From Symbiodinium kawagutii (Eukaryota; Sar; Dinophyceae; Suessiales; Symbiodiniaceae): DNA of 64,000 nt. Below the pieces are notes generated by a model. That model saw nothing but the letters and a program-made list of their open reading frames with translations. It had not been told where the DNA came from and made no database searches. Every line of letters starts with the position of its first letter. Within the stretch, counting starts at the first letter, position 1. Location of the stretch: positions 469,252 to 533,251 of the forward strand of contig VSDK01001771.1 in NCBI GenBank assembly GCA_009767595.1, read 5' to 3'. Below, piece by piece: positions 32,025-43,245 of this stretch. The translations under genes were made by a program, and so were the position numbers.

Positions 32025-32765
32025 GAAACTTCTGGGAACCGCAGGCAGCACTGCCAGTTGGTTTGTGGGCTGTTTGGCGCTTGGCTTCTTGACTTTGATT
32101 TTTTGGCGTCTTGATTTTGTTGTCTGCTATAGAGTTTGCTTGGTTGCTTGGTTTCGGCTTGCTGGCTGAGCAGCGTTGGTCGCATTATTGTTTCAGATAT
32201 GAGGGACCAGCCTGCTGGTTGTCGATGAGGGGTCCTGTCTCAAGCCATTCTGACTAGCATTGATTCTTGAGGTGATGTGCTAGGCATTGAGGGGTGGCTA
32301 AGATCCTTTTTTTACCTGCTAGTTGAGGCTTCAGATTTTGCAAAAACAACCTCCTCTTTTGCTGTTCCCCCCTGGGTGTCATGTCGGTCATCTCAGATTG
32401 TGTCAATCGTCGTCCTTTATACATGTCTGTTTCATCATCACACGTGCTTGCCCTTACGCCAGATAATGTGTCCAAATCTTTGCAAGTGTTCATGTAAGAG
32501 AAAATATCAGAACAGGCTCAATTTGTTGGATGCAAAAACATGTCTTCTACATTTTGTTTGACTAACCACCACGGCTTACATTAGAAAGGATATGTGCCAG
32601 TTCCCAAACAGTGCGTCCAGGCCAATATCACCCTACGTGTCAGAAGAAACGTCAGTGTGACGCTGTGTTTTGTTCGCTATTCCAGAACATGGGTCAGAAC
32701 ATATACCAGCCTACACATCACAACAAAGCTCCAAATAAATGTCATATTGCAGACTGAGTTCGCAG

Positions 32766-32919
32766 ATGTTCAGAGATGACAGTGCCAGGGGTGTCCCTGG
32801 GAGCGAATAAAGGCCATGAAGCCGATTTGCATCGATTTGCCAAGGCCACTGAGCCGGTGAACGGTGCGAAGCGGCCATTGGCAGCTGCCAAAGATACCGA
32901 AACCGTCAAGAAAGGAGCT
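32766..32919 (+). CDS. array exon K1 (basic module, 9 nt shorter)
   Basis: After TTCGCAG the exon completes the split codon and reads through MTVPGVSLGANKGHEADLHR to ATEPVNGAKRPLAAAKDTET and VKKGA, ending GGAGCT|GTTTCTTGG. It lacks three codons relative to K3-K7. A later TAA in this copy falls in the inferred intron, which supports the donor position. Confidence 0.55.
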
Positions 32920-33061
32920 GTTTCTTGGCCATCTTAACCGTGGGCAAAGATTTGATCCAACTTGCGTCGTTTCTTCTCCTCGTTTTTTCTCCATGTTTTT
33001 TGGTCCTTTCTCAGTGTTTCTTGTCAGCTTTCCGGCCTTGGTTGCGCAACTTTCTCTTCAG

Positions 33062-33144
33062 GGAGAGTCCGAGTCAAGCGACGAGGAAGCGCCGGCTCCA
33101 AAGCTAAAGGCTGCAAAAGCTACACCTGTGCCTTTGACAGCAAG
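33062..33144 (+). CDS. array exon E2
   Basis: Acceptor TTTCTCTTCAG then GGA; codes GESESSDEEAPAPKLKAAKA then TPVPLTA; ends AG|GAAACT. The K1-E2 intron (32920-33061, GT-AG) is 142 bp. Confidence 0.6.
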
Positions 33145-33885
33145 GAAACTTCTGGGAAGCGCAGGCAGCACTGCCAGTTGGTTTGTGGGCTGTTTGGCGC
33201 TTGGCTATTTGACTTTGATTTTTTGGCGTCTTGATTTTGTTGTCTGCTATAGAGTTTGCTTGGTTGCTTGGTTTCGGCTTGCTGGCTGAGCAGCGTTGGT
33301 CGCATTATTGTTTCAGATATGAGGGACCAGCCTGCTGGTTGTCGATGAGGGGTCCTGTCTCAAGCCATTCTGACTAGCATTGATTCTTGAGGTGATGTGC
33401 TAGGCATTGAGGGGTGGCTAAGATCCTTTTTTTACCTGCTAGTTGAGGCTTCAGATTTTGCGAGAACAACCCCGTCTTTTTCTGTTTCCCCCTGGGTGTC
33501 ATGTCGGTCATCTCAGATTGTGTCAATCGTCGTCCTTTATACATGTCTGTTTCATCATCACACGTGCTTGCGCTTACGCCAAATAATGTGTCCAAAGCTT
33601 TGCAAGTGTTCATGTTAGAGAATATATCAGAATAGGCTCAATTTGTTGGATGCAAAAACATGTCTTCTACATTTTGTTTGACTAACCACCACGGCTTACA
33701 TTAGAAAGGATGTGTGCCAGTTCCCAAACAGTGCGTCCAGGCCAATATCACCCTACGTGTCAGAAGAAATGTCAGTGTGACGCTGTGTTTTGTTCGCTAT
33801 TCCAGAACATGGGTCAGAACATTTACCAGCCTACACATCACAACAAAGCTCCAAATAAATGTCGTATTGCAGACTGTGTTCGCAG

Positions 33886-34007
33886 AAGTTCGGAGATGAC
33901 AGTGCCAGGGGTGTCCCTGGGAGCGAATAAAGGCCATGAAGCCGATTTGCATCGATTTGCCAAGGCCACTGAGCCGGTGAACGGTGCGAAGCGGCCATTG
34001 GCAGCTT
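33886..34007 (+). pseudogene. array exon K2, truncated by a deletion
   Basis: It matches K1 to GCGGCCATTGGCAGCT, then jumps to TTCCGGCCTCGG, which in other units lies about 143-147 bp further on near the end of the intron. The lost piece includes the exon's 3' third and its GT donor. CAGCT borders the deletion on both sides in intact units. Confidence 0.65.
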
Positions 34008-34038
34008 TCCGGCCTCGGTTGCGCAACTTTCTCTTCAG

Positions 34039-34115
34039 GGAGAGTCCGAGTCAAGCGACGAGGAAGCGCCGGCTCCAAAGCCAAAGGCTGCGACACCTGT
34101 GCCTTTGACAGCAAG
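34039..34115 (+). CDS. array exon E3
   Basis: 77-nt E exon (GESESSDEEAPAPKPKAATP variant lacking the KA codon pair). Its upstream intron is mostly lost in the K2 deletion, so it may be skipped, or retained with a shifted frame. Confidence 0.5.
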
Positions 34116-34872
34116 GAAACTTCTGGGAACCGCAGGCAGCACTGCCAGTTGGTTTGTGGGCTGTTCGGCGCTTGGCTTCTTGACTTTGATTTTTTGGCGT
34201 CTTGATTTTGTTGTCTGCTATAGAGTTTGCTTGGTTGCTTGGTTTCGGCTTGCTGGCTGAGCAGCGTTGCTCGCATTATTGTTTCAGATATGAGGGACCA
34301 GCCTGCTGGTTGTCGATGAGGGGTCCTGTCTCAAGCCATTCTGACTAGCATTGATTCTTGAGGTGATGTGCTAGGCATTGAGGGGTGGCTAAGATCCTTT
34401 TTTTACCTGCTAGTTGAGGCTTCAGATTTTGCGAGAACAACCGCGTCTTTTGCTGTTCCCCCCGGGTGTCATGTCGGTCATCTCAGATTCTGTGCCGTGT
34501 CAATCGTTGTCCTTTATACATGTCAGTTTCATCATCACATGTGCTTGCCCTTACGCCAAATAATGTGTCCAAAGCTTTGCAAGTGTTCATGTTAGAGAAT
34601 ATATCAGAATAGGCTCAATTTGTTGGATGCAAAAACATGTCTTCTACATTTTGTTTGACTAACCACCACGGCTTACATTAGAAAGGATGTGTGCCAGTTC
34701 CCAAACAGTGCGTCCAGGCCAATATCACCCTATGTGTCAGAAGAAATGTCAGTGTGACTGTTTGACAGTGTGTTTATTTTTTGCTATTCCAGAACATGGG
34801 TCGGAACATATACCAGCCTACACATCACAACAAAGCTCCACATACATGTCATATTGCAGACTAAGTTCGCAG

Positions 34873-35035
34873 AAGTTCGGAGATGACAGTGCCAGGGGTG
34901 TCCCTGCGAGCGAATAAAGGCCATGAAGCCGATTTGCATCGATTTGCCAAGGCCACCGAGCCGGTGAACGGGGCGAAGCGGCCATTGGCAGCTGCAAAAG
35001 ATACCGAAAAGAAAGCTGCCGTCAAGAAGGGAGCT
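34873..35035 (+). CDS. array exon K3
   Basis: 163-nt complete K exon. Acceptor TAAGTTCGCAG; reads MTVPGVSLRANKGHEADLHR, FAKATEPVNGAKRPLAAAKD, TEKKAAVKKGA; ends GCT|GTTTCTTGG. An in-frame TAA lies just before the acceptor, so the exon cannot start further upstream. Confidence 0.6.
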
Positions 35036-35172
35036 GTTTCTTGGCCGTCCGTGGGCAAAGATTTGATCCAACTTGGGTCGTTTCTTCTCCTCGTTTTTTC
35101 TCCATGTTTTTTGGTCCTTTCTCAGTGTTTCTTGTCAGCTTTCCGGCCACGGTTGCACAACTTTCTCTTCAG

Positions 35173-35255
35173 GGAGAGTCCGAGTCGAGCGACGAGGAAG
35201 CGCCGGCTCCAAAGCCAAAGGCTGCAAAAGCTACACCTGTGCCTTTGACAGCAGG
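35173..35255 (+). CDS. array exon E4
   Basis: 83-nt E exon; the last split codon begins GG rather than AG (GCAGG|GAAATGG), still with a GA donor. Confidence 0.6.
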
Positions 35256-35941
35256 GAAATGGTGGTCTGTTTGGCGCTTGGCTTCTTGACTTTGATTTTT
35301 GGTTGCTTGCTTTGGAGTTTGCTTGCTTGCATGCTTCTTAGGGTGATTATTTCAGCATTGTGTGACCAGCACCACAGCGCTGCAGGTTGTTGATAGGGGG
35401 CCCTGTCTCAACCCATTCTGACTAGCATTGATTCTTGAGGTGATGTGCTAGGCATTGAGGGGTGGCTAAGATCCTTTTTACCTGCAAGCTGAGGCTTCAG
35501 ATTTTGCAAAAACCACCTCCTCTTTTGCTGTTCCCCCCGGTATGCCATGTCGGTCATCTCAGATTGTGTCAATCGTCGTCCTTTACACATGTTAGTTTCA
35601 TCATCACATGTGCTTGCCCTTACGCCAGATAATGTGTCCAAATCTTTGCAAGTGTTCATGTTAGAGAAAATATCAAAATAGGCTCAATTTGTTGGATGCC
35701 AAAACATGCCTTCTACATTCTGTTTGTCTGACTATCATGCTGTACATCAGAAAGGATGTTTGCCAGTTCCCACACCGCGGGTCCAGGCCAATATCACCCT
35801 ATGTGTCAGAAGAAATGTCAGTGTGACTGTTTGACAGTGTGTTTATTTTTTGCTATTCCAGAACATGGGTCGGAACATATACCAGCCTACACATCACAAC
35901 AAAGCTCCACATACATGTCATATTGCAGACTAAGTTCGCAG

Positions 35942-36104
35942 AAGTTCGGAGATGACAGTGCCAGGGGTGTCCCTGCGAGCGAATAAAGGCCATGAAGCCG
36001 ATTTGCATCGATTTGCCAAGGCCACCGAGCCGGTGAACGGGGCGAAGCGGCCATTGGCAGCTGCAAAAGATACCGAAAAGAAAGCTGCCGTCAAGAAGGG
36101 AGCT
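35942..36104 (+). CDS. array exon K4
   Basis: 163 nt; encodes the same 54 codons as K3. Confidence 0.6.
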
Positions 36105-36241
36105 GTTTCTTGGCCGTCCGTGGGCAAAGATTTGATCCAACTTGGGTCGTTTCTTCTCCTCGTTTTTTCTCCATGTTTTTTGGTCCTTTCTCAGTGTTTC
36201 TTGTCAGCTTTCCGGCCTCGGTTGCGCAACTTTCTCTTCAG

Positions 36242-36318
36242 GGAGAGTCCGAGTCGAGCGACGAGGAAGCGCCGGCTCCAAAGCCAAAGGCTGCGACACC
36301 TGTGCCTTTGACAGCAAG
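36242..36318 (+). CDS. array exon E5
   Basis: 77-nt E exon; the donor is AG|GACACTTC instead of AG|GAAACTTC, so the GA is kept. Confidence 0.6.
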
Positions 36319-37033
36319 GACACTTCTGGGAACCACAGGCAGCACTGCTAGTTGGTTGGTGGGCTGTTGGGCGCTTGGCTTTTTGACTTTGATTTTTTGG
36401 CGTCTTGATTTTGTTGTCTGCTATAGAGTTTGCTTGGTTGCTTGGTTTCGGCTTGCTGGCTGAGCAGCGTTGCTCGCATTATTGTTTCAGATATGAGGGA
36501 CCAGCCTGCGGTCTCTAGCATTGATTCTTGAGGTGATGTGCTAGGCGTTGAGGGGTGGCTAAGATCCTTTTTACCTGCTAGTTGAGGCTTCAGATTTGCA
36601 AAAACAACCGCCTCTTTTGCTGTTCCCCGCTGGGTGTCATGTCGGTCATCTCAGATTGTGTCAATCGTCGTCCTTTACACATGTTAGTTTCATCATCACA
36701 TGTGCTTGACCTTACGCCAGATAATGTGTCCAAATCTTTGCAAGTGTTCATGTTAGAGAATTTATCAGAATAGGCTCAATTTGTTGGATGCCAAAACATG
36801 CCTTCTACATTCTGTTTGTCTGACTATCATGCTGTACATCAGAAAGGATGTTTGCCAGTTCCCACACCGCGGGTCCAGGCCAATATCACCCTATGTGTCA
36901 GAAGAAATGTCAGTGTGACTGTTTGACAGTGTGTTTATTTTTTGCTATTCCAGAACATGGGTCGGAACATATACCAGCCTACACATCACAACAAAGCTCC
37001 ACATACATGTCATATTGCAGACTAAGTTCGCAG

Positions 37034-37196
37034 AAGTTCGGAGATGACAGTGCCAGGGGTGTCCCTGCGAGCGAATAAAGGCCATGAAGCCGATTTGCAT
37101 CGATTTGCCAAGGCCACCGAGCCGGTGAACGGGGCGAAGCGGCCATTGGCAGCTGCAAAAGATACCGAAAAGAAAGCTGCCGTCAAGAAGGGAGCT
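37034..37196 (+). CDS. array exon K5
   Basis: 163 nt; encodes the same 54 codons as K3 and K4. Confidence 0.6.
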
Positions 37197-37333
37197 GTTT
37201 CTTGGCCGTCCGTGGGCAAAGATTTGATCCAACTTGGGTCGTTTCTTCTCCTCGTTTTTTCTCCATGTTTTTTGGTCCTTTCCCAGTGTTTCTTGTCAGC
37301 TTTCCGGCCTCGGTTGCGCAACTTTCTCTTCAG

Positions 37334-37410
37334 GGAGAGTCCGAGTCGAGCGACGAGGAAGCGCCGGCACCAAAGCCAAAGGCTGCGACACCTGTGCCTT
37401 TGACAGCAAG
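37334..37410 (+). CDS. array exon E6
   Basis: 77 nt; contains a CACCAAAG variant (GCA for GCT upstream) but codes the same SSDEEAPAPKPKAATPVPLT pattern; ends AG|GAAATGG. Confidence 0.6.
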
Positions 37411-38059
37411 GAAATGGTGGCTTGTTCGGCGCTTGTTTCTTGACTTTGATTCTTGGTTGCCTGCTTTGGAGTTTGCTTGCTTGCATGCTTCTTAGGGTGA
37501 TTATTTCAGCATTGTGTGACCAGCACCGCAGGGCTGCAAGTTGTTGATGGGGGGTCCTGTCTCAACCCACTCTAGCATGGATTCTTAGCATCCTTTTTAC
37601 CTGCTAGTTCAAGCTGCAGCTTTTGCAAGAACTTCGTCCTCTTGTGCTGTTCCTTCGTGTTGTTCTTTATACATGTCAGTTTCGTCAGCACATATGCTTG
37701 TCCTTAGGCCAGACAATATGTCCAAATCTTTGCAAGTCGTTTTGCTAGAGAAAATATCAGAATAAACTTAATTTGTTGGATGCAAAGACATGTCTTGTAC
37801 ATTCTGTCTGTCTAAGCATCATTAAATTCATCATGTGTGGTGTGTCTAAATATCATGCTGTACATCAGAAAGGATGTTTGCGTGCTCCCACACCGCGCGT
37901 CCAGGCCAATATCACCCTACGTGTCAGAAGAAACGTCAGTGTGACTGTCTGACAGTGTGTCTATTTTTTGCTATTCCAGAACATGGGTCAGAACATATAC
38001 CAGCCTACACATCACAACAAAGCTCCGAATACATGTCATATTGCAGACTAAGTTCGCAG

Positions 38060-38222
38060 AAGTTCGGAGATGACAGTGCCAGGGGTGTCCCTGCGAGCGA
38101 ATAAAGGCCATGAAGCCGATTTGCATCGATTTGCCAAGGCCACCGAGCCGGTGAACGGGGCGAAGCGGCCATTGGCAGCTGCAAAAGATACCGAAAAGAA
38201 AGCTGCCGTCAAGAAGGGAGCT
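38060..38222 (+). CDS. array exon K6
   Basis: 163 nt; same 54 codons. The K6 and K7 introns share a TGATCTGACTTGGGCCG variant, which groups these two units. Confidence 0.6.
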
Positions 38223-38359
38223 GTTTCTTGGCCGTCCGTGGGCAAAGATTTGATCTGACTTGGGCCGTTTCTTCTCCTCGTTTTTTCTCCATGTTTTTTG
38301 GTCCTTTCTCAGTGTTTCTTGTCAGCTTTCCGGCCACGGTTGCACAACTTTCTCTTCAG

Positions 38360-38436
38360 GGAGAGTCCGAGTCGAGCGACGAGGAAGCGCCGGCTCCAAA
38401 GCCAAAGGCTGCGACACCTGTGCCTTTGACAGCAAG
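38360..38436 (+). CDS. array exon E7
   Basis: 77 nt; same coding pattern as E6; ends AG|GAAATGG. Confidence 0.6.
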
Positions 38437-39085
38437 GAAATGGTGGCTTGTTCGGCGCTTGTTTCTTGACTTTGATTTTTGGTTGCCTGCTTTGGAGTTT
38501 GCTTGCTTGCATGCTTCTTAGGGTGATTATTTCAGCATTGTGTGACCAGCACCGCAGGGCTGCAAGTTGTTGATGGGGGGTCCTGTCTCAACCCACTCTG
38601 GCATGGATTCTTAGCATCCTTTTTACCTGCTAGTTGAAGCTGCAGATTTTGCAAGAACTGCCTCCTCTTGTGCTGTTCCCTCGTGTTGTTCTTTATACAT
38701 GTCAGTTTCGTCAGCACATATGCTTGTCCTTAGGCCAGACAATATGCCCAAATCTTTGCAAGTCTTTTTGCTAGAGAAAATATCAGAATAAACTTAATTT
38801 GTTGGATGCAAAGACATGTCTTGTACATTCTGTCTGTCTAAGCATCATTATGTTCATCATGTGTGGTGTGTCTAAATATCATGCTGTACATCAGAAAGGA
38901 TGTTTGCCAGTTCCCACACCGCGGGTCCAGGCCAATATCACCCTATGTGTCAGAAGAAATGTCAGTGTGACTGTTTGACAGTGTGTTTATTTTTTGCTAT
39001 TCCAGAACATGGGTCGGAACATATACCAGCCTACACATCACAACAAAGCTCCACATACATGTCATATTGCAGACTAAGTTCGCAG

Positions 39086-39248
39086 AAGTTCGGAGATGAC
39101 AGTGCCAGGGGTGTCCCTGCGAGCGAATAAAGGCCATGAAGCCGATTTGCATCGATTTGCCAAGGCCACCGAGCCGGTGAACGGGGCGAAGCGGCCATTG
39201 GCAGCTGCAAAAGATACCGAAAAGAAAGCTGCCGTCAAGAAGGGAGCT
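39086..39248 (+). CDS. array exon K7
   Basis: 163 nt; same 54 codons as K3-K6. Last complete unit of the array. Confidence 0.6.
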
Positions 39249-39385
39249 GTTTCTTGGCCGTCCGTGGGCAAAGATTTGATCTGACTTGGGCCGTTTCTTC
39301 TCCTCGTTTTTTCTCCATGTTTTTTGGTCCTTTCCCAGTGTTTCTTGTCAGCTTTCCGGCCTCGGTTGCGCAACTTTCTCTTCAG

Positions 39386-39481
39386 GGGGAGTCCGAGTCG
39401 AGCGACGAGGAAGCGCCGGCTCCAAAGCCAAAGGCTGCGAAAACTGGACCTCCGCCTCCCATTCAGAAGAATGGCCGAGGA
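39386..39481 (+). CDS. array exon E8 (divergent 3' end)
   Basis: It starts as the other E exons but changes after KPKAAK to TGPPPPIQKNGRG, 32 codons in all, and ends in phase 0 at CGAGGA|GTTTCTTGAC, a GT donor that resembles the K-exon donor. It marks the 3' edge of the amplified array. Confidence 0.6.
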
Positions 39482-39864
39482 GTTTCTTGACTTTGGATTT
39501 GGAAGAACTTGAGACCCATCCTTCTTTTTCCTGCATGGATGGTTGGTCCAAGAATGTTTTCTGGTTTTGCGTGGTTGCCTTCTTTGCGGATTGATGGTTC
39601 TTACTTGGTTGCCAAGTTGCCTTCTTTCTCGTTTGGTCAGTCGCAGCAACTCTGCTTTTGCATCGGATGTGCGTACTTAAGCCTTTTTTTTTTGCGCCAG
39701 CCTACTCAATGGTGAAGACTGGACCTAGCTGTTGATTGAGTTTCTAATCCAGTTTAGTGATGTTTGGTGCAGAATTATATTTTTGCTTCCGTTAACCTTT
39801 CACCGAGCCATGATGATATTGCTCGAGGTTTTCTCACCGACTCCAGTTCTTGTGCGCGGTTCAG

Positions 39865-39920
39865 GTTGCTGATTCCGATTCGAGCGAAGAGCCAACGCCA
39901 GCTCCCAAGCCAAAGGCCAG
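39865..39920 (+). CDS. diverged E-type exon
   Basis: Acceptor TGTGCGCGGTTCAG; codes VADSDSSEEPTPAPKPKA and ends in phase 2 at CCAG|GAGTTTAG, again a GA donor. It starts in phase 0 like the array E exons. Confidence 0.5.
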
Positions 39921-40145
39921 GAGTTTAGAGGGTTGCCGCTATGAGGCAGCCAGCGAGCCACACATCGTAAACATTTAGAAATTAGAAATCAAAATTACAT
40001 CATTTTGTTGCCTTTTTTCAGTCTTGATTTAATTTGTTTTTCTTTTGGTTAATTTTCCAGTGGTTTTGCTCCTTTGGGTTCGCAGATTGATGTTAAAAAA
40101 ATCAAAATCTTTGAAAACACAAGTTTGTCTGATTGGATTTATGGT

Positions 40146-40361
40146 TGGTGGTTTGAGTGACATGTTTTTTTCCCGACTAGTTATTGACCATTGGTTGGTT
40201 GACAAATATTTTTCATTTGTCCATTGTATTTCATTTTGAAATCTTTGTCAATCATATGAAACATACTAACCCAGAATTTTGTATTTCATATGAAACCTAA
40301 ATTCATTATGATTAATCATTATGTCAACCCAATATTTGTCATGGTTGAAACGACCGACCAG
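40146..40361 (+). mobile_element. family B element, copy B4, interrupted
   Basis: It starts GGTTGGTGGTTTGAGTGACA and has the core GTTGGTTGACAAATATTTTTC. It then carries about 120 bp of AT-rich insert before the end GTTGAAACGACCGACCAG. Confidence 0.6.
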
Positions 40362-41001
40362 ATATTTGTCTTTCAATTTGTTCGCCGATTCCCGGTGTCA
40401 AGTCCATGAGCTAAACCCCCGCCCTCCTCCTCCGCCTTCCGCGAGTTGGTTTTTTGTGGGTCAAAAAACATGAGAGTATGGTGGTTTCTGAAAAATGGAT
40501 GGCTTATTGCTATTAGTTATAGAAAATGATTCATCTTGGATGTTTTCTGTTGCTTTCTGCATGCCAGAAGGAAAACATGGACAAAATGTTTGTGGTGACC
40601 CGAGTCTGTAGCTGTTTTTCATAAAATTGCCGTGCCTTCTTGTCTGTGCAAATACCTGAATACTATGATATTTTCCGATAGTCTAAGATGGCAATCAAAC
40701 ATGGTCAGTTTAACAGATTGATAATCAGCAATATGGGGCCAAGAGTGTTTTTGCTAACCGGTTGGGTCAAAGGGTGTTTCTGCATGCCGTTTGAACTAGG
40801 ATCCAGCATTACACTGCGATGTCCCCACTTTTTTAGTGCGCGCTGTTTGCCTGTTCCTGTGCGCCGGAATCGTTTCGGGGAATTGTGCTTTCGGAAAGAT
40901 CAACGTTGAAAGATGGTTTTTGCTAGGAAAGGCGATTCCAGCTAGACCCAGGGACCACTTTCAGTGGAAGTCTTCCTGATGCAATTTCAATCACCGACCA
41001 G

Positions 41002-41098
41002 GCTCCTGGGAAGTTTGCTTCGGACGAAGAAGAACCACCAACCCCACCAGCGCCAAAGGCAAAGGTCAAGGCCACGGTAAAGGCCGCGGTTGAGAAGG
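41002..41098 (+). CDS. acidic/Lys-Ala exon of the Nopp140-like gene
   Basis: Acceptor CAATCACCGACCAG then GCT; codes APGKFASDEEEPPTPPAPKA then KVKATVKAAVEK. It ends near 41098 at G|GTTTCTTGTC, with the same GTTTCTTG donor word as the K exons. The exact donor is unsettled: a GA donor nine bases earlier would fit phase better. Confidence 0.5.
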
Positions 41099-41451
41099 GT
41101 TTCTTGTCGTTTTCTCCACACTTGTATTTAGTGAAGTATTGTATCGTGCGACATCAAGCATCCAAGTGTTGTACGATATGCTGTCTTACAATTTCTTCCG
41201 GATTTCAGTTTTGACGCCTTGTTCATCCTTGTTCTATGTCTGGCATATGCCATCAATCGACAAGCGAAAAGTCACAGGTTGACAACGAAGGCCCAGCTTC
41301 ATAGCCAGCGATCCTACCATTTCCTACCCACCCATCCTCCAAATAACCAATGCCAAATACTGTTGCAGCACTTCTACAAAGACGTAAGGACGTTTTTTTT
41401 TTGAAAATTGTCTTGTCTTCCGTTTGGGATTTTCTTCGGATTTCATGTGGG

Positions 41452-41535
41452 AAAAAGGAAGGAAGGAAGGACAACAGGAAGGAAGGAACGAAGGAACGAA
41501 GGAACGGAGGAACGGAGGAACGGAGGAACAGAGGA
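41452..41535 (+). repeat. GGAAG/GGAAC short tandem repeat
   Basis: Imperfect AAGGAAGG, then AAGGAACG and AGGAACGG units. Confidence 0.85.
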
Positions 41536-41915
41536 CCCTGAACCTGAAAGCATAAACCATAGACCTTAAGATCAACAACCGATCAACCCGAAAACTAGGA
41601 ACCTGAAAACAAAAGGCCTCATTGTTTAAAGCAATATATTAAAAGATGTTTAAACACCATAAAGCCATACCCGCGCAAATCATCAACCCTAAAACCATAC
41701 ACCCTGAATCCCTCGAACAACAAGCAATGAGACCCCAAACCACAAACCCTAAAACCTTGAACCTGAAAGCATACACAGAAAAACCATAGACGCATCAACC
41801 CTGAACCCTAAAACCATTTCTCTTAATCCCTAAAACCACGAACCCTAAAATAGCCATACAGTCTAAAACCATACATCCTAAAACCCTCAAACCACCAACC
41901 CTAGAATCTAAAACG
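41536..41915 (+). repeat. degenerate CCCTAAA telomere-like repeat region
   Basis: Scattered AACCCTAAAACC, ACCCTGAATCC and ATCCTAAAACCCTC units over about 380 bp. It lies in the intron between exons at 41002 and 42993. Confidence 0.6.
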
Positions 41916-42992
41916 TCGAATTTGAAAGCAGAAGGTGGGATTTCCCAAATCCTGCAAGTACTACGCGAATTGAAAGGGAAAATGTAATTGTCATCGAGAA
42001 CGATAATCCAAAAACTCCCCAGACAACTCAAAGGCAAACACCATTCCCAAAATAAAACCACACCCCATTCGAGCCCTTTAACAACCATAGGACGATATCC
42101 ATGTGTTTTATTTTGATGTAAGAAGTAATACCGTGCGTCGCATGGTGTTTGGAACCAGCCCCTTGGTCTTTGTTGAAAAGGAGTGGAAAGAAACCATTTA
42201 AATAATCAAGTCTCAAATTTATTTCTGAAGCAGTTCCGGTACTCCGGTACCTCCTTCACTCAGACTTTGAAATTGATTCTTGTTGGCCATTCAGTCAGCA
42301 CAAAGAGTGAAATCCAGAGTCATGTTTTTTGTTGAAGCTATCCCTACAGCTTCAACCTTTGGTTCACCGGGGGGACGTGAAAACACGCGGGTACCTGTCT
42401 GGAACATTGGGGCTGCAGGGGAGCTGTGGGTTAGCTGGTGACCAACAAAACAGTTTAATTTGATATAATGATGGTGAAGGATGTTGGAACTACTTGATTT
42501 TGAAACTGATCAACGAGGATTATTGAAAACTAAAGGCAGACGTTAAAGTTGAAATTATCACAGAGCTGAATATTTTTAAGTGGTTTTCTATCAATATTAT
42601 CAATCTTAACATGTTGTGGTTTTGTTCCTTTCTCAGCAAGAAGCACTGTGCTCTTGCGATATGATTTCTGAATATTTCGGACGAACCACGCCAAAGACCG
42701 TAGTTTACTGCTTAGGGTCTTGTCAGAAGGAATTGTGGCGTACACAAATTCCTGCAGTGCAATCTCCGCAAACATTTTTTGATACTGGCGAAAGCAAACG
42801 AATTGTTCGCAAAAGCAAGCAGTATGGATAAGCATACGAGTGAGGCAGGCGATCCCGCATAAGGGGTTCCTGACAACATCGCGTCGTGCATGACCTTTTC
42901 AACCCTGCTCACAGGATTTTACTTTGAGCAGCCATTTTGATGAGAAGATACAAAAAAAAAATTGCATCTCACTGACCTTCAGCAGTGACCAG

Positions 42993-43076
42993 GCCCTGAT
43001 TTCTTCAAGTTCTGACGAAGAAGCGCCACCGGTGCCAAAGGCTGCAACCAAGGTTGCAGCAAAGGCTACGGCAAAG
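42993..43076 (+). CDS. duplicated acidic exon, first copy
   Basis: Acceptor TTCAGCAGTGACCAG. 28 codons: ALISSSSDEEAPPVPKAATK then VAAKATAK, ending at AAG|GCCAGACG (inferred GC donor, phase 0). Open frame continues a little past this point. Confidence 0.5.
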
Positions 43077-43245
43077 GCCAGACGTGGCAGATCTTGTCCA
43101 ACGACATTTTTTCCCTTGGTTCATTGCGGGATTCTGCGATTTGATTTCAGATGATTTCACTTTGAGCGGCGATTTTGACGGAGAGATGAAGGAAGTTGTG
43201 TACAGTTTTCGTGTATGTCCATTCCTTTTTGTTGCCAATGTCCAG

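Larger units (their letters stand above)
31942..39481 (+). repeat. tandem array of two-exon genomic units, about 1.03-1.12 kb each
   Basis: The start-to-start spacing of K exons is 1120, 987 (deletion), 1069, 1092, 1026 and 1026 bp. Exons and introns are nearly identical between the later units (35.8-39.2 kb), so duplication is recent or gene conversion is active. Coding per unit is 240 or 246 nt. Confidence 0.9.

Noticed and set aside
33984..39594. Recurring frames coding RESPSRATRKRRLQSQ and minus-strand HEADLHRF-antisense proteins in the array
   Set aside because: Shadow frames of the E and K exons; they do not keep phase with splice sites.
40480..40570. Possible further family A copy (GGTGGTTTCTGAAAAATGGA)
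   Set aside because: Only the left end and part of the core are recognisable; too decayed to list.
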